A model generated the notes under the pieces. The model ran no database searches. It had not been told where the DNA came from and was given only the letters and a program-made list of their open reading frames with translations. This document shows, piece by piece, positions 9,304-22,588 of a stretch of DNA of 64,000 nt. The number at the start of each line of letters is the position of its first letter. Within the stretch, counting starts at the first letter, position 1. The stretch is from Owenia fusiformis (lineage: Eukaryota; Annelida; Polychaeta; Sabellida; Oweniidae): contig CAIIXF020000010.1 of the NCBI GenBank assembly GCA_903813345.2, forward strand, positions 4,269,169 through 4,333,168, written 5' to 3'. A program made the position numbers and the translations under genes.

Positions 9304-11390
9304 TACATTCTATGAAAAATGTCATTAAGTCTCATTTCAAGTTTCCCTTATTACATATTAAATATTAGATCCAACTTCATACCAAAACACAAGAATGAAA
9401 AGTACATGGGAATAAGCCAGTAAACCATCATGTGTAAATATTTCCTCTTAATATACCCTTTGCATCATCTAAGTCTATATGATGTATTTAATGTTGTGTA
9501 TTGTATAGATTGTTTATTGTTTATGTATATATTTTTTATGTTAATATATTGTTTATCTTTATGTCATATATAGCTATATATGTATTGCACTAATCTTCTT
9601 AAATTATAAAATCAGAGACACATTCTACTCTAAATATTTATATCTACATAATTATACAGTAAATGCTGTGTGAGGGAACACATTAACTTCAAAATAGTGT
9701 TCCACTTAGGAGGTGTTCTACTAACAGTAAATATTTCATTTTACATTAAGTTAATAGATAATTGGACTTTGAAGTGTTCCATTTATGGAGGTGTTCCACT
9801 TACAGGTGTTCTACTTTACAAGTTTCACTGTATATTCATAGTAAGTACGATTGTACAGTCTGAATACAGATGTAACATAAAATATATCATAACAAAATAT
9901 ATCATAACAAGCTTATACCATGGTCAAGAGCAATATCTACTTAAAATTCTCTGTTGAATGAGAGAACATTTTTGAAAAATTTTAATTTTTGAAAAAATGA
10001 AAAATTTTGAAAAAATTTTTTTTTTAATATATACCCAGATTGATATCCATATCAACCCTGATATCATCCCTCAAATCCCAATATCATCCCTATCCTAAAT
10101 ATGTGTTTTATCACTTGCTTATATTGCTCTGACTATGGTATAATATAACATACATGTATCATATAATTAAAAAACCTTTTCTACATATCTATTTGTATGC
10201 TGTCTCTAACAGTACCATATGGTACCATTTTGGCTTTGGTACTGTATGGTACTGTAAAAAATGTTATCAAACAGGACTGTAGACTAAAACAGTGTTCTGT
10301 AATGTACCATTTGGTACCATGATTCTGAATGCAGATTGGGGCTATACATAGGCTCTATATATAGAGAGCCTAAACAAAATATGTATTATATAATTTGATT
10401 GTTTCCATGTTATCAATTATGTTTTACAATGGAGAGTAAGTCTAAAATCATTGCATTACAAGATCAAACATTTTACAATCATTATAGCATTTCATTGTCA
10501 ATATCTGTAGAAAAATACTTCTCAATATTATCTTATATACATGTAGTATGTCATAGATATTAGTTAGTTCACATCACTTTCTGATACCATTCTCTAATAT
10601 CGTTCTAAACTCAATACAATAGCAATTACATCTGTCACTTTCATAATAACATTGTATTTTCGATAAAATGATATCAATGAAGTCATTATGGTACATAATT
10701 GTTCCGTAAAATTTAAATAGTCACTTCATTCACATGTATGTGATATGACTATATCGCAATATCATATTATCAATATCATTTTCATTAATTTGTTGATATC
10801 AATATCAGTCCTTATCCACTTTGCTCACTCACAATGACACTTCACTTCCATCGATCTGATTGGCCCGTGATATTGATATCAACTCAGTGATATAAAAGAA
10901 ATCCCTCAAACCAAAGGCCAATTAGATCACTAGAAATATCAATTTAACATGAACTAACTAAGATCTTAAGAAATGTCATCATCACTGAATATAGCAATAT
11001 TTTCTCATCTAATTTGAAACCCTGTATTATAAATGTACAAACATGTACAATTTGGAAGACATTTTAACATTCCATAATGTTGAAATGTATTTTATCAGCA
11101 ATATATTTTTGTGCATTTCCAATCTTAATCACAAATTATTTTATATTAAATTGTAATTTAATGAGCTTAAACTAAAAATAATACAAACTTTCATTTCCAT
11201 GAATCAATAAACTAATTGCATTTGCTTCCTTATAATCACCCTGAGTACATTGTAGACATGCTTTTCCCCATAATAAATTAATGGTAAGAATTCCTTTGCG
11301 TCGCTATGTATTGATCATTATATTCTGGGATCATAATAAAAAAAAAGATACGTAAATTTTAGAGGAAAATCACGTCAGTCATTCAGTGAA
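9304..11390. other. Spacer between HYKK terminal exons 6A and 6B
   Basis: This 2.1-kb AT-rich stretch has no coding signal. It holds low-complexity A/T runs (9960-10030), a GGTACC-rich imperfect palindrome near 10210-10325, and ATATC/GATAT-rich sequence at 10660-10900. It would be intron for a 6B transcript and 3' flank for a 6A transcript. Confidence 0.5.
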
Positions 11391-14300
11391 TTACTTTTTG
11401 TAAGAATCAATGATATTTTTCCATCGCGTGTACAAAGCATCTTGAGAAACAGGCCATAGAATTTTCAATTTTTTCCATCCATTTTCCTGTGTGACTAAAA
11501 GGTACTCATTACCAGGGTCAAGGGAATACGAGTAAGCCCCCATTACAAGCGACTGAGCAAATCTAGATGCGACACATATTTTCAGTACTTCAAACTCTGA
11601 TTCATTGAGTGACATTTCTGACAAATACCCTGCGAGGAAGTGTCCACCAACATCGAGGGGATCCACATTTTGACATTCAATCATGAGATAACAAATCCCG
11701 ATAGCTACATCAAAGACAAAATAAGAAAATGCAGCATCTTGGAAATCTAGTACGCCACAGACATCGTATTCTTTCACAGGGGTGTCTGGTTTTAGAGAGC
11801 TTGGTGTCACCAAGAGGTTCTGCTCATTGTAATCCCCATGAATGGTACCTACAAACAACAGTGGCACCATTAACAATCTGAGGGCCCATATCAAATATTG
11901 ATAAATTATTTTTTTGTGAAGATGTAATTTCATAAGGGAAAAGAGGTGATACCCCACAATTATTCAGATAAGAATTGTTGAAATTGGAGACAATGCCATT
12001 CCAGAGACATGTAAATATGCTTTAAAAACATTAATTTCAATGTTCAAAAGATTTTATGAATATCGAAGGACAATCATTTTTACATAGCCTCTAATGGACC
12101 CATTAGAAAATCCACTTCGGCCCTCATATGTTGTTAATGAAGCCTCTGAGATGTTTGCTAAAGAATGTGATCTATAAGATAAGAGCTGTTTAGAAAAGAA
12201 GAAAGACCCTCTCATCTCACTCCGATTCAAACACTTATGAAAAAAAGGTAAGAAAACACCAACAGCCCAGACCCTATAAACAAAACTGATTTGACTCTAA
12301 GGTTAAGGTTATAATTCATTTGTTTATCATTAGAGAGGGTAAGCTACATGTGTTTAAGATAACTTGCACATGAATGTGAAGAACTATTATATGGTTCTCT
12401 AGAGATACATGTCAGTTGATATATTAAAGTTGATAAGTATCATAAGGAACATTGTTGTAGTTAGGTTACTGGAAAACCAATTGAGATCCCTGAGGTCACA
12501 TTCAGGAATAAAGTTATTGAAAAACATGTAGCTCACCAGTAACACAACATAATTTGATAACAGCAACAGTGTCCTCACCTTTAGTAAGTTTATCATAGTG
12601 AGGTGGTACTTGAGCTTCAAATGCAGTTAGAACCTCCTCTATGAGAGCATGATTGTCTGGATCTGTGACTGCATACACAAACTTGCTGAGCTGAGGGGTA
12701 CTGGCGAGGTTCCACAAGGAAGTGTAGTCATCAAAGGCAGCATGGTTGAAATTGGTGTCCTGGAATATCAAAATAATGTAATTGTAGCAAATCAGGGTAC
12801 CAAGTCACTACAAGAGCAAAGCTAACCTACATGTATTAGGTAACTCATTTTGTAGTGTTACATGAGATATTGAGGGCTCCCGAGTTCTAATTCCACATAC
12901 CAGTGCTCAATGTACAAGGCACAGACAGGACCCTACAAATCATATACACACCACAATCTAAAGAGGAAGGATGGATGAAAACATGGTCATCAAGTAAATG
13001 ACACATTTTAATATCTCAATGAACAAAGCAAACATATACACAACACATTTACATATGCTTTCTTTACATTTTAAACAAATTAGGATGAATTAAGCTAAGT
13101 GAGATAAAAACTATTGTAGTATTGTATTGTATTTATTGTTTCCATTCAACATTTGATTTGTTAATAGTTTAACCATAAGTTTAAAATTCATGCATTTTTC
13201 AGGATATCTGTTGCACAGTTCCTACCAGATTAGTGGTTTAAAAGAACATCTTATTCGAACATACAAATGTGTAAAATATTTCAAAGTACAGTTAATCATT
13301 AAATTAAGTTTCAGATTCATTCTATGTATCTTATATGAGACTTTCATATTGCCAAAAATTCAAAAGATTTGCACAAACATTTCTAAACTTGATGTGAATT
13401 TTTAAAATAAATCCAAAATGTGTCTAAACTAATAAAGAAAATCATCTGCCATGCAATGTCATCTCCAAAAAGAATAATGTTCTATACCTTGAAAAGTTTG
13501 TTTATTCTGCCAAGCATGACTCCAGCACTATGGAACAGATGAGGTGTGTATGGCACATTGAACAATGTTTCACCTGGGATAAATGTGAGGAGACGTACAG
13601 TATGACGGTTGAATGGTCTGTCTCCACCTTCACCTGGAATGCAATCAACATACAGAACATCTTAGAATTTTTGTTTTTTCCTAAAAAATGACAAACTACC
13701 GCACCATTTGTTCCATGTAAAAACAATATACTACGTATATTTAAATAAAATTTTTCAATAATAACTAATAAAAAATGCAGTTTATTTATAAAAAAGAAAT
13801 CTACCACAAAAAACTACCGTTTTTCAAAACATTTCAAAATCTACTGCATTTTTGACTAACTACCACAAAGACTACCAGATTTTAAGATGACCTAAAAATT
13901 ATTCCACAAAAATAAAGTAATTTTAATAAATATACCACAATTTTTTATTCAAGGTTGGCAGGTCTGGATCAATAAGCATTCAGAAGCAGGGTTTCACATT
14001 GTTTAATACAGACCAATACCCACTTTACTGAATGTTGTGTTGAATTGACATATTTTTGAATATATGGATAATCAGCCTTTAACTAGTAATTTTATACTTT
14101 CTGCAGCCAAATTCCTGGTAGAAATCACAAAAATCGAAAAATGAAAATTAAAGTAAATTTTTCTCTACTGTATATATATGGCAGCATGCATCAATGAATG
14201 TATGACCATGTCACAATACTTTACCTTCAATTCAGCTTGCTCAAAATCATGTTTTTTTACTTTAAAATTTACTTAAAAAAAACATTGAGAAATCCTGCAG

Positions 14301-17300
14301 AATTTTTCCTGAAGTATTCATAATTTCATTTACCATCAAATACTCCTCTCTTATTTGATACAAAGTGTACACATACCTGCCAACCTTAGACCAAAACTTT
14401 GCGGTAGATTTTTTTAAAATTGCTGTATTTTTGCGGTAGATTTTTTCAAAATACGGTAGTTTTTGCGGTATTTTTCAACAAAATTGCGGTAGTTTTTGCG
14501 GTAGATTTTAGAAAAAACGGTAGTTTTTGCGGTAGATTTTTTAAAAAAATGGTAGTTTTTTGCGGTAGATTTAAAAAATACGGTAGTTTTTGCGGTAGAT
14601 TTTAAAAAAATACTGTAGTTTCAAAGGTTTGGGGTAGATTTTTGAAAAAAGTGTAATTTTGCGGTAGAAATTTGAAAAAAGCGGTAGTTTTGCGGAAGAT
14701 TTAGAAAAAATGCGGTAGTTTTACGGTAGATTTTTAAAAATGCGGTAGTTTTTTGAAAAACCGGTAGTTTTGCGAAAGATTCTGAAAAAATGCGGTAGTT
14801 TTACGGTAGATTTTGAAAAAATGCGGTAGTTTTTACGGAAGTTTTTTGAAAAACCGGTAGTTTTGCTGAAAATTTTGAAAAAATGCGGTAGTTTTACGGT
14901 AGATTTTGAAAATTGCGGTAGTTTTTACGGTAATTTTTTGAAATACCGGTACTTTTGCGGAAGATTTTGAAAAAATGCGGTAGTTTTATGGTAGATTTTG
15001 AAAATTGCAGTAGTTTTTACGGTAATTTTTTGAAAAACTGGTACTTTTGTGGAAGATTTGCCAAAATGCGGTATTTTTCGGTAGATTTTGCAAAGTGCGG
15101 TAGTTAAACCTTTATACAATGCGGTTTTCTATATTAATACAATGTTTACGTGGTCATATTGTTGTTGTTATTGTGAATACATATTTTACTGCAAGAGTGA
15201 TTTTGATAATTACAGTTTGTAAAGCAGAACTACCACCTGAGAATTTTACGAAACTATTATTTTCAAGAAAAAATAGATATACTATTTTCAAGAATAAATA
15301 GAGACTAAACACTTTTTATTCTTCATTTACCATGCCTACAATGGACTGACAGAAACTTTGGATTTTAATGTTTCAGCAAAATGTACATATACAACTTTTT
15401 TACAATAAATCTAGATTGATTCAAAATACGAACACAATATTCATATCTCCACTTTTATTCACCTTCTAATCAGTTTTTTTAGATATCAGGATGTTTGGAA
15501 ATACCATGAATGAAACATTTACTGAAATACAAAATATGGTTTTTACTCACCATCTTAGATGATCTATCATTTTAACGAATTGAAATGACAGACATAATGT
15601 TCATATCATGTCATATAACATTGGAATCATATGGTATTAAATATTGATTTGTTCACTCGCAAGTCTCTAATGACTGAATGATATCAATGTATTTGTCTGG
15701 CACAAATAGAAAATAAGTACAGATCAATTGTCTTTCAAAAATAATTTGTTATGAGCATTTGCCGAAACCTTTCCCCTGAGACATCGTTCAGATTCGGATA
15801 TCACAATACTTTTATAATAAACCAGAACTCAATGCTTTATTTTTTAATTAAGTATTTGTTACTGATAATGTGTTCTGATGAAAAATTCAACATTTTATCG
15901 TTCTGTTAACAAATTGATTAAACTATGTATAATGTATATGTGTCGTTCATTACTGATCATAACAAATCAAACTACGCATATTTCATACGCTAAATATGCA
16001 TACGCATTTCCACTCATTTATTTAGATGAAGCGCAACTAAAATCATCTTTTTGTTGCATTCGGAATAAAGATCCGTGTACAAAAGGGTTTGGTTAACTAC
16101 AAAAATAGGACCCACGGTCCTGTGCTCACACAGTTTGGAACCTTCAGAGGAATGTATATCCTGACTTTAAAACAAAAATATTGATTTGGATTTGTTGTCT
16201 CGAACTTTGAGAAATAAACTTTGATAGCACAGTTGTGTGACCTAGTTTGATGACCTTTGACCTTGAAAATTTTACTTATTCAGAGCTCAGTAAGGTCTTT
16301 TGTGATTAAGCTGACCAAAATTTGAAACCAAAAATCAATTTTAAAAATCAACTTTTTTGTAGATGATTTTCAAAAAAAAATTGGTCAAATTGAAGCAAGT
16401 TGAAAAATAATTTATTTTTACTGTTTTTTGACGTCAAATATCTCAAAAACTGTAAAAATTTGATGCTGACATATATTGAGCAATATGTAGGGAATGCTTA
16501 AATCTAGTAATGATGTAATTCATTGCAAGAAATGATCAAGTATAAGGCAAACTTTGAGAATCTTGTCAATCACAAAACCTGCCATTGACTTTATACATGA
16601 GAAAGTTTCCTGAAAATGACCAAGTCCTACTTTTTGTCAAATTTTATAGAGTAAACACCAAAAACAGTAATTCCAAGAGCTTTGAAATCTTCAGAGGACA
16701 TAAGTTGCATATACAGCAAATACTAAAAGTTATTTGAAAGTTCTACTTCAACAAAGTGTCTAGTATATACAGAAAATTTGACTTTTTGACGTCAAAATCG
16801 GCAATTTCTCGGAAACCGGGTGAACTTGGGAAATGGCGATGATAGGTCAAATAGGCATTATGGATATGCATAAAATGAATGTGGATATGACTCAATCCGA
16901 ATAGCAGTTTTAATTTGTGCGGCCAATGTTGACAGACGGACGGACGGACCAACGGACGGACGGACCAACGGACGGACGGACAGACGGACGGACGGACGCC
17001 TGGTCGATCCCATAGGCTCACTGTGTGAGCCAAAAATCATGGCAGAAAGAATTCTTTCTAGCTAGTGGTAGTTGGTGTTTGGACTGATTACACGCAAGCT
17101 TACTTAGATAAATGCGCAATAACCTGATAACCACAGACCTGCCGATACCGGGTTGGTGAAGGAATATTACAGGGACAGTACAGGAAGACTTCAATTTTTC
17201 AGCATTTCCCAATAACAATAACGGGAAATTTTACGGTAGTTTGAACAAAAATACTGTTGATTTTAGCAGAAATACGGTAGATTTTCGAAAATTTACGGTA

Positions 17301-19391
17301 GATTTTCAAAAAGTTACGGTAGATTTTACGGCCGTTCTCATGGAATAAACGAGTTTTTTACAAAGAAAATTTACGGTAGATTACGCAAAAAATACGGTAG
17401 ATTTTTCTACGGGCGTTTTTACGGGAAAAAATGATATTTTTTTTACGGTAGTTTGTCATTTTTTACGGAAAAACGAAAAATTTACACGGTAGGTTGGCAG
17501 GTATGGTACATACTGCTGTTCCCCCTTTTGCAATCATTGTGCTGTGTGTATGTGTACTTGTAAAAAGACTCACTGCAAGATTAAATGAAAACCAGTACTG
17601 AAACAGAGCAACATACTTGGTGTTTTCATCCATCCTTCCTCTTTTGATTGTGGTGTGTATATGACTTGTAAGGTCCTGTCTGTACCCTGTACATTGAGTA
17701 CTGGTAGTGGGCATGGTATATCATTGCTGTGTAGCAGTCTCTGCATCCCATGTTCTGCATCTGTAACATACATGTACCATGACACCTGTTAACGATCAAT
17801 GCCCTAATATGGCATTGACTGATCTCAAGGACTAATAATATGTCAAATATTTCATGGTGGTAAAATATATATATATAGAGGATATCCTATGATTTATGAG
17901 TGATATAATTTTTATACACGAATGGATATGATATCTGCACGAGCGAGCGTAACGAGAGAGTGCAGATATCAATATCCATGAGTGGATTAAAATCATATCA
18001 CGAGTAAATCATAGGATGTTCTTTTTATTCCATAGTTAAAATCATCATCAGGATCGTTGGAAATTAAGTGATTTAATTCGAATTTTCCAAACGATCCGGC
18101 AATATTGACACTTAGCCTCGTTTTGAGTCTGAAGTAGCAAAAATCCATAATTCATAGCATACGGCGCCGTATGTCATGGCTTAAACACCGTATGTTGTGG
18201 TTAAGTGAAAATTTGTCAAAAATATATTTTACCACTGATTACAAAAATACCGTTTTTATTTTGACATGTTATCCAGTATGAATATCATGCTAACTATGGA
18301 ATAAAAATATATATTTTAAGTTATATGATATAAGTAACACAAGAATTAATGTATCATGTGTTCCTCTTTATACATTTTCATGCGAGTTCTAATTAAGTCA
18401 TATAAATTACAAAGTATCCAGCTAGACCATTTCAATAAGTACAATCTACTAACTCACCAATATGTGCTTTAACAGACTCCATTGAGTTTGTAACTTTGAG
18501 GGTGTAACCATGGGGCCAGATTTTCTCAATGTTGTTATTGTTGTGGTCTTCCTTTACTTTCACATAATAATTTCTGTCATCATAACTTGCCATCTCTTTA
18601 ATAGATGTCACCTATAGTAAGAAACATCAAAGTGATCTAAACTCCATTTTTAACGCAGATAACATTCTACTGTACATAAAAAACTGAACTTTTCATATGA
18701 TAAAGAGAGTTCATTTTCCAATCAGGAGCTAAACATTCATGAAAATTACTTATTTAGAGCTTTCAGATGACATGCTGATTTTCATCATGATTGATGGCAG
18801 AGCTGAATGAAATTCCAAACATGGGATAATGAAATTCCAAACATTGGTAAAAGCTATTTCTCCAAAACTAATTAAAGTTACCTTGTATTGTCAAACTTTA
18901 AGATAGTTATGATAACTAATTTTTCTGTCAGATGATCAAATTCCAAGAACATTTTTTTCAATAATTCAGAGAGTTATTTCATGTTTGGGTCACCAAACAT
19001 GGAAAAATGGTTGACATATAATACTAAAGCCAGATTTTGTCTAAAACTAAATAAACTTACCTGGTGAAACTTTCAGATGTTACTGATATTATGATTGTCT
19101 GTCAGGTGACCAAATTTCAAGAATATTTCTTCCCAGAGTTATCTCAAGTTTGTCACTGAACTTTTTGGGACACCCATTACTAAAGATATCTCAATACCTA
19201 TTCCTTCCATAACATGACCTTAAACAACTTTATTCATAAATATCTAGGCATACTAAAAGCTTCTTGGATGTTTAACCTACCTCCATTCCAAAGAGAATCC
19301 TGACCATATTCTTGGCAACATTCTCATTCATCTGGGGCTTGATAACCTGGCCAGGTTTCAGTTCAGCTTCTTTCTCATTACTTCCATCCAT
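11391..19391 (-). CDS. HYKK: Hydroxylysine kinase (aminoglycoside phosphotransferase family), isoform ending in exon 6A
   Basis: Coding exons, all minus: 19391-19281, 18611-18458, 17760-17617, 13633-13488, 12759-12579 and 11848-11391. They total 1,194 bases and 397 aa, close to the vertebrate enzyme (373 aa), and every splice phase closes. HYKK phosphorylates 5-hydroxylysine with GTP in the cytosol during lysine/collagen breakdown. Exon 2 carries the family N-lobe motif SYDDRNYYVKV. Exon 6A carries the catalytic loop HGDYNEQN (H249, D251, N256) and the metal-binding DFQD (D280). The start chosen is the first ATG of exon 1, which begins at an acceptor at 19414, so a 5' noncoding exon lies upstream. 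Intron 3 is about 4 kb and mostly repeats. A second terminal exon (6B) lies 2.1 kb downstream. Confidence 0.92.
13655..13970 (-). mobile_element. Solo end of the GGTAG-repeat element, opposite orientation
   Basis: This stretch has many CTACC/CTACCGC words (the reverse complement of GGTAG) and ends with GGTTGGCAGGT at about 13954-13964. That is the inverted form of the terminus at 14375. It looks like one terminal array of the same element family as 14372-17505, inserted in the opposite direction in the same HYKK intron. Confidence 0.6.
14400..15110 (+). repeat. GCGGTAG degenerate minisatellite with higher-order structure
   Basis: Units such as GCGGTAGTTTTACGGTAG followed by ATTTTGAAAAA recur throughout. 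From about 14715 onward they group into a larger unit of roughly 80-95 bp, in which a GCGGTAG pair alternates with ACCGGTAGTTTTGCG and a GAAGATTTTGAAAAAAT spacer. The short frames spanning it on both strands are repeat artefacts. Confidence 0.85.
16105..17040. mobile_element. Interspersed repeat with GGAC microsatellite and inverted ends
   Basis: The segment begins near GTCCTGTGCTCACACAG and ends near CTCACTGTGTGAGCC, which are inverted with respect to each other. Next to the right end lies a GGAC/GGACC tetranucleotide array (16934-16998). GGAC arrays preceded by a GAGTTATC-like phrase recur at 40786-40818 and 57535-57578, so this arrangement is common in this genome. Confidence 0.5.
17222..17490 (+). 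repeat. Second ACGGTAG array (right arm of the 3.1-kb element)
   Basis: About ten ACGGTAG words, mostly followed by ATTTT and A-runs, lie in the same orientation as the left array and run directly into the right terminus. Confidence 0.75.
17878..18305. mobile_element. Hairpin (foldback) element in HYKK intron 2
   Basis: A long imperfect palindrome (17880-18020) centres on TCTGCACGAGCGAGCG opposite GAGAGAGTGCAGATATC, with outer arms TATGATTTATGAGTG and GTAAATCATAGGAT. A second inverted pair, TTCCATAGTTA (18028) and TAACTATGGAA (18292), follows. No coding capacity is seen. Confidence 0.6.
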
Positions 19392-20509
19392 GTTGTTAAC
19401 TCGTGTGAAGTGATCTGAAAATGAAATGTTATCATAGATACATTTATTCAAATGATCAATAGGCCTATCTGTGTTATTATCAATACAATCTATATGCATT
19501 GAATCTAATGTATTGACCTTGCTTTATAATATCTCCAGCAAAATGATCAGATTAATTCATTACATTGAGCAAAGAATATTTCCAAAATGACATTCTTTTT
19601 ATTGTTGCACCATCTAAAGTGGGTATTGATTAATACAAGCTCTGATGACATTTTAAGATTCAGAGGGATGCTGGAAGGTTGAGTGTAAGAAAATACAATA
19701 ACATCCATGATATTTATTCACTGATTGCTTTGAAACCTACCTCCTTTAATGCAAGCTGTGTGTCCAAATATGCAATTGCTTTGAGTTTATATTACACTGT
19801 ACTATCAATTCTTTTAGGAATATAGTCAAGCCTTATAACGTGGATTTCCCTATGTTTATAGTATTTTTTCATAAGGAAGCCTGTGAGCCATGTGTACAGT
19901 ATATATGCCACAGCATCTTGCTTCAATTACAATATCTGTCAACACTTGATAATTAACAAGTCAAATCCTCTGAAAATCGCATTACTTTAAACATGCAGTA
20001 AAACAATTTATAAATCTGCTGTGTTTGTGTCAGCGAGCAGAACATTTGTCAGTATAATCACTTAAAGGCATACAAGTGTAAAAAATGAAAGCTTTATGCA
20101 GAGCTTATTAATTCCTGCAACAGCCTATTTCACGATTGAATTAATATGTTTCCATATTGATCAACTAAGCGAATACAATATTGAAAGAAACATAAGGAGA
20201 CATCAGATTGTAAAGATGAGCAACTAAAATATGATGGATGAAAATGAGTGATTCATTTATTTGTGGATGGAGATACAGTCCTTTATATTATCTAGCATTC
20301 AATGCTTTTTTAAGTAAAATTTTGCTTAAAAAACCATATTTGATTTTCGGAATGCTAATTTTGATCAAAATTATGGTCAAATAAATTTCCAACAGATCTT
20401 ATCACAATATATTTTCAAGTTAAACTAAGCCAAAATTTTCATGGTGAAATTTAGAGCAGGGATGGGATAATTTTTTCCTTTTCATAGGTTGATGTTTTAA
20501 TACATGTAT

Positions 20510-20716
20510 AGTGATCCCCCCAGAATTTTTTCTCAGGTGGGTGCAAAATTCTCAATTTACACAATTCAGATCAAAATTGCTCACAATATGCCAATTTTTC
20601 ATTAATTTTCTTATTTTCAAGTGGGTGCAAATGGATTTTCAGGTGGGTGCAAGCCGATTTTCAAAATCTCATGTGGGTGCTGCGCCCACTTGCTTTAATG
20701 CTGGGGAGATCACTGA
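20510..20716. mobile_element. Small MITE with AGTGATC inverted ends
   Basis: The left end (AGTGATCCCCCCAG) and right end (CTGGGGAGATCACT) are near-perfect inverted repeats enclosing about 200 bp with three GTGGGTGCAA-type repeats. No coding sequence is present. Confidence 0.55.
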
Positions 20717-22019
20717 TGTATATAATTTTTGAATCAGCATTGGTTCAAGCATTTTAAGTAGATCATAATGTTAACTGATTTACTTCAATTGATTTGTTTG
20801 CTCAGAATGGTATGTTCTTTTTACTTTTCTGTTCATTACGGGTGAATTATATGAATATCAGTCTAAGGGTTTACCCCTTTAAATTACTGTTTAAGCCATA
20901 TCCTCTAGTATAATTAATACATTCATGCCTCTGTCCTTGTCCTTACTACACTGTTCTTGTTTGTTTACATATTACATTTTTTCTGCCAAACAAGAGTTGG
21001 TATGTCAGCAGGGTGTAGGATATCAAAGGATTTTATTAGTAAACCAGAAAGAAAGCCATGGCTTATAAGTCAATCTGGTTTAATTTTGTTAAAACAAACA
21101 AGACTAACTTTTTGCAGATTCTGCAAAAAATGGCAAAAATTCATATATCTGTCAATGTTTACGATACAATCAGACTACTGCATGAGAAAGAAGGCTTTAA
21201 GGTGTCAACTTTATGATTGACAATATCCCTCTAAATAAATGTCTTCTGACTTGGAAGCAATTTTCTTCCCACCCTCAGAAAAAAATTCCCTCTTTAAAAT
21301 GCCTATAGGTGTGCATATCAAACACCCATGTAAAATAAATGCCTAGGCACTAGAGTGGGGATAGTGCGAGAATTTTCGTTTACATTGATTCTATAAACAC
21401 TATATACAAACAAACAAACTACTTTCAGCATCTTTGTGGCAATCAGGCAACATCACGCTATTTATATGTGCCACACCCACTTCTCTCACCAGTCAACAAA
21501 AACTCAAGTACAGTCAAATGTGTCCATAATGACTATTTGGAACTTAAAAGAAAATTGAACAGAACATTTTGATACCTCTTTTCCTTATACTGTTATTGGT
21601 CTTTTTTGTTTACTTTTAAATGAGATTGATCATGTTTCATGTTTTGATCAAATTCAAAATTGTTTTTTCTTCAAGATAATGCCATAAACATAAACATATA
21701 CTAGTACTTTAATGAAAATCTTTTTGAAAGACTATCAAAAAAGGGAAGCATGGCACCGCTCATTTTGAACTTCTCATGTAATAACACAGAGTTGCATACC
21801 CCTGAATGCCCATAATGCACTTCAATATTCAATGAGAAGACAGTAGCACAAAATAAGTCAAAATTTGTGCCTCAATCTCACAGGGAGATATTTACATCTG
21901 CGTGTAAAAAATAAAGCAGTACTTAGACCTAGGGTGACATGATGATTCTTCATCCGACCATTGACTTCAAGTCTGTGCTAAAACTCAACTGACACATATA
22001 TGTAATGACCCTTCAGCAC

Positions 22020-22166
22020 AGCCATCGGGGAGCTGTAGTTTACCGAGCCAGACAGATACTAGACTCGGAAGAGAGTGTGCTAAATTCAATGCCCCATATG
22101 GGAATGAAACCCAGGACCTTCCGCTCTTGAGTCAGACACTCTACCCCTGAGCCATAAAGGCTAGCC
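22020..22166 (-). mobile_element. tRNA-derived SINE
   Basis: The minus strand reads like a tRNA. A-box TGGCTCAGGGG is at 22154-22144, and B-box region GGGTTTCATTCCC is at 22112-22100 with tRNA-like spacing. It starts GCTAGCCTTTATGG near 22163. The anticodon stem does not pair well and a non-tRNA body follows downstream, so this is a SINE with an internal RNA polymerase III promoter, not a tRNA gene. Confidence 0.65.
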
Positions 22167-22588
22167 ACTACAGCTGAGACTGTAGAAGCGACTTGCTATC
22201 GAAGGTAATTTCACATACAACAAACTGTATGAAGAGTTCCTGATTTCCAAAACAATATTCTCCACTACAAAGGTGTTTGGCCAGGACAACTGTGAGTTGT
22301 GACTGACTGGTAAGAGTGAACAGCATCCATTCAGGGATTGTAATAGAAGACAGGTAACTATCAATAGAGACCAATGGATGGTGTTCTGTGTATGAGTCCA
22401 GAGTCTGATTTCTTCAATAACAGATAAATAAGTTGGCCACTGGGCATTCCTCAACAAATACTTTTGTTTATTATCTGGAACTCTAATCAAGTGACAAAAG
22501 CAACATAACACAGCCTAATAGCCTAACCTGAGCAAGTATCTTGCTTAATTTTAATAAATAATATTGAAGAAACATTTTTAAAACTTAC

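Larger units (their letters stand above)
14372..17505. mobile_element. 3.1-kb element with 15-bp inverted termini and GGTAG-type tandem arrays
   Basis: The left terminus CATACCTGCCAACCT (14372) is exactly inverted at the right (AGGTTGGCAGGTATG, ending 17505). The flanking bases GTACA at 14367-14371 and 17506-17510 form a possible 5-bp target duplication. Behind each terminus lies an array of degenerate GCGGTAG/ACGGTAG units separated by T- and A-runs (14400-15110 and 17225-17490). The 2.1 kb between them is AT-rich and contains a second repeat (16105-17040). No transposase frame is visible, so it would be non-autonomous. It sits in HYKK intron 3. Confidence 0.7.

Noticed and set aside
14420-15119. 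Phe/Gly-rich and Thr/Lys-rich short proteins
   Set aside because: They are translations of the GGTAG minisatellite on opposite strands.
22080-22166. tRNA gene on the minus strand
   Set aside because: A and B boxes are present but the anticodon stem pairs poorly and a SINE body follows.
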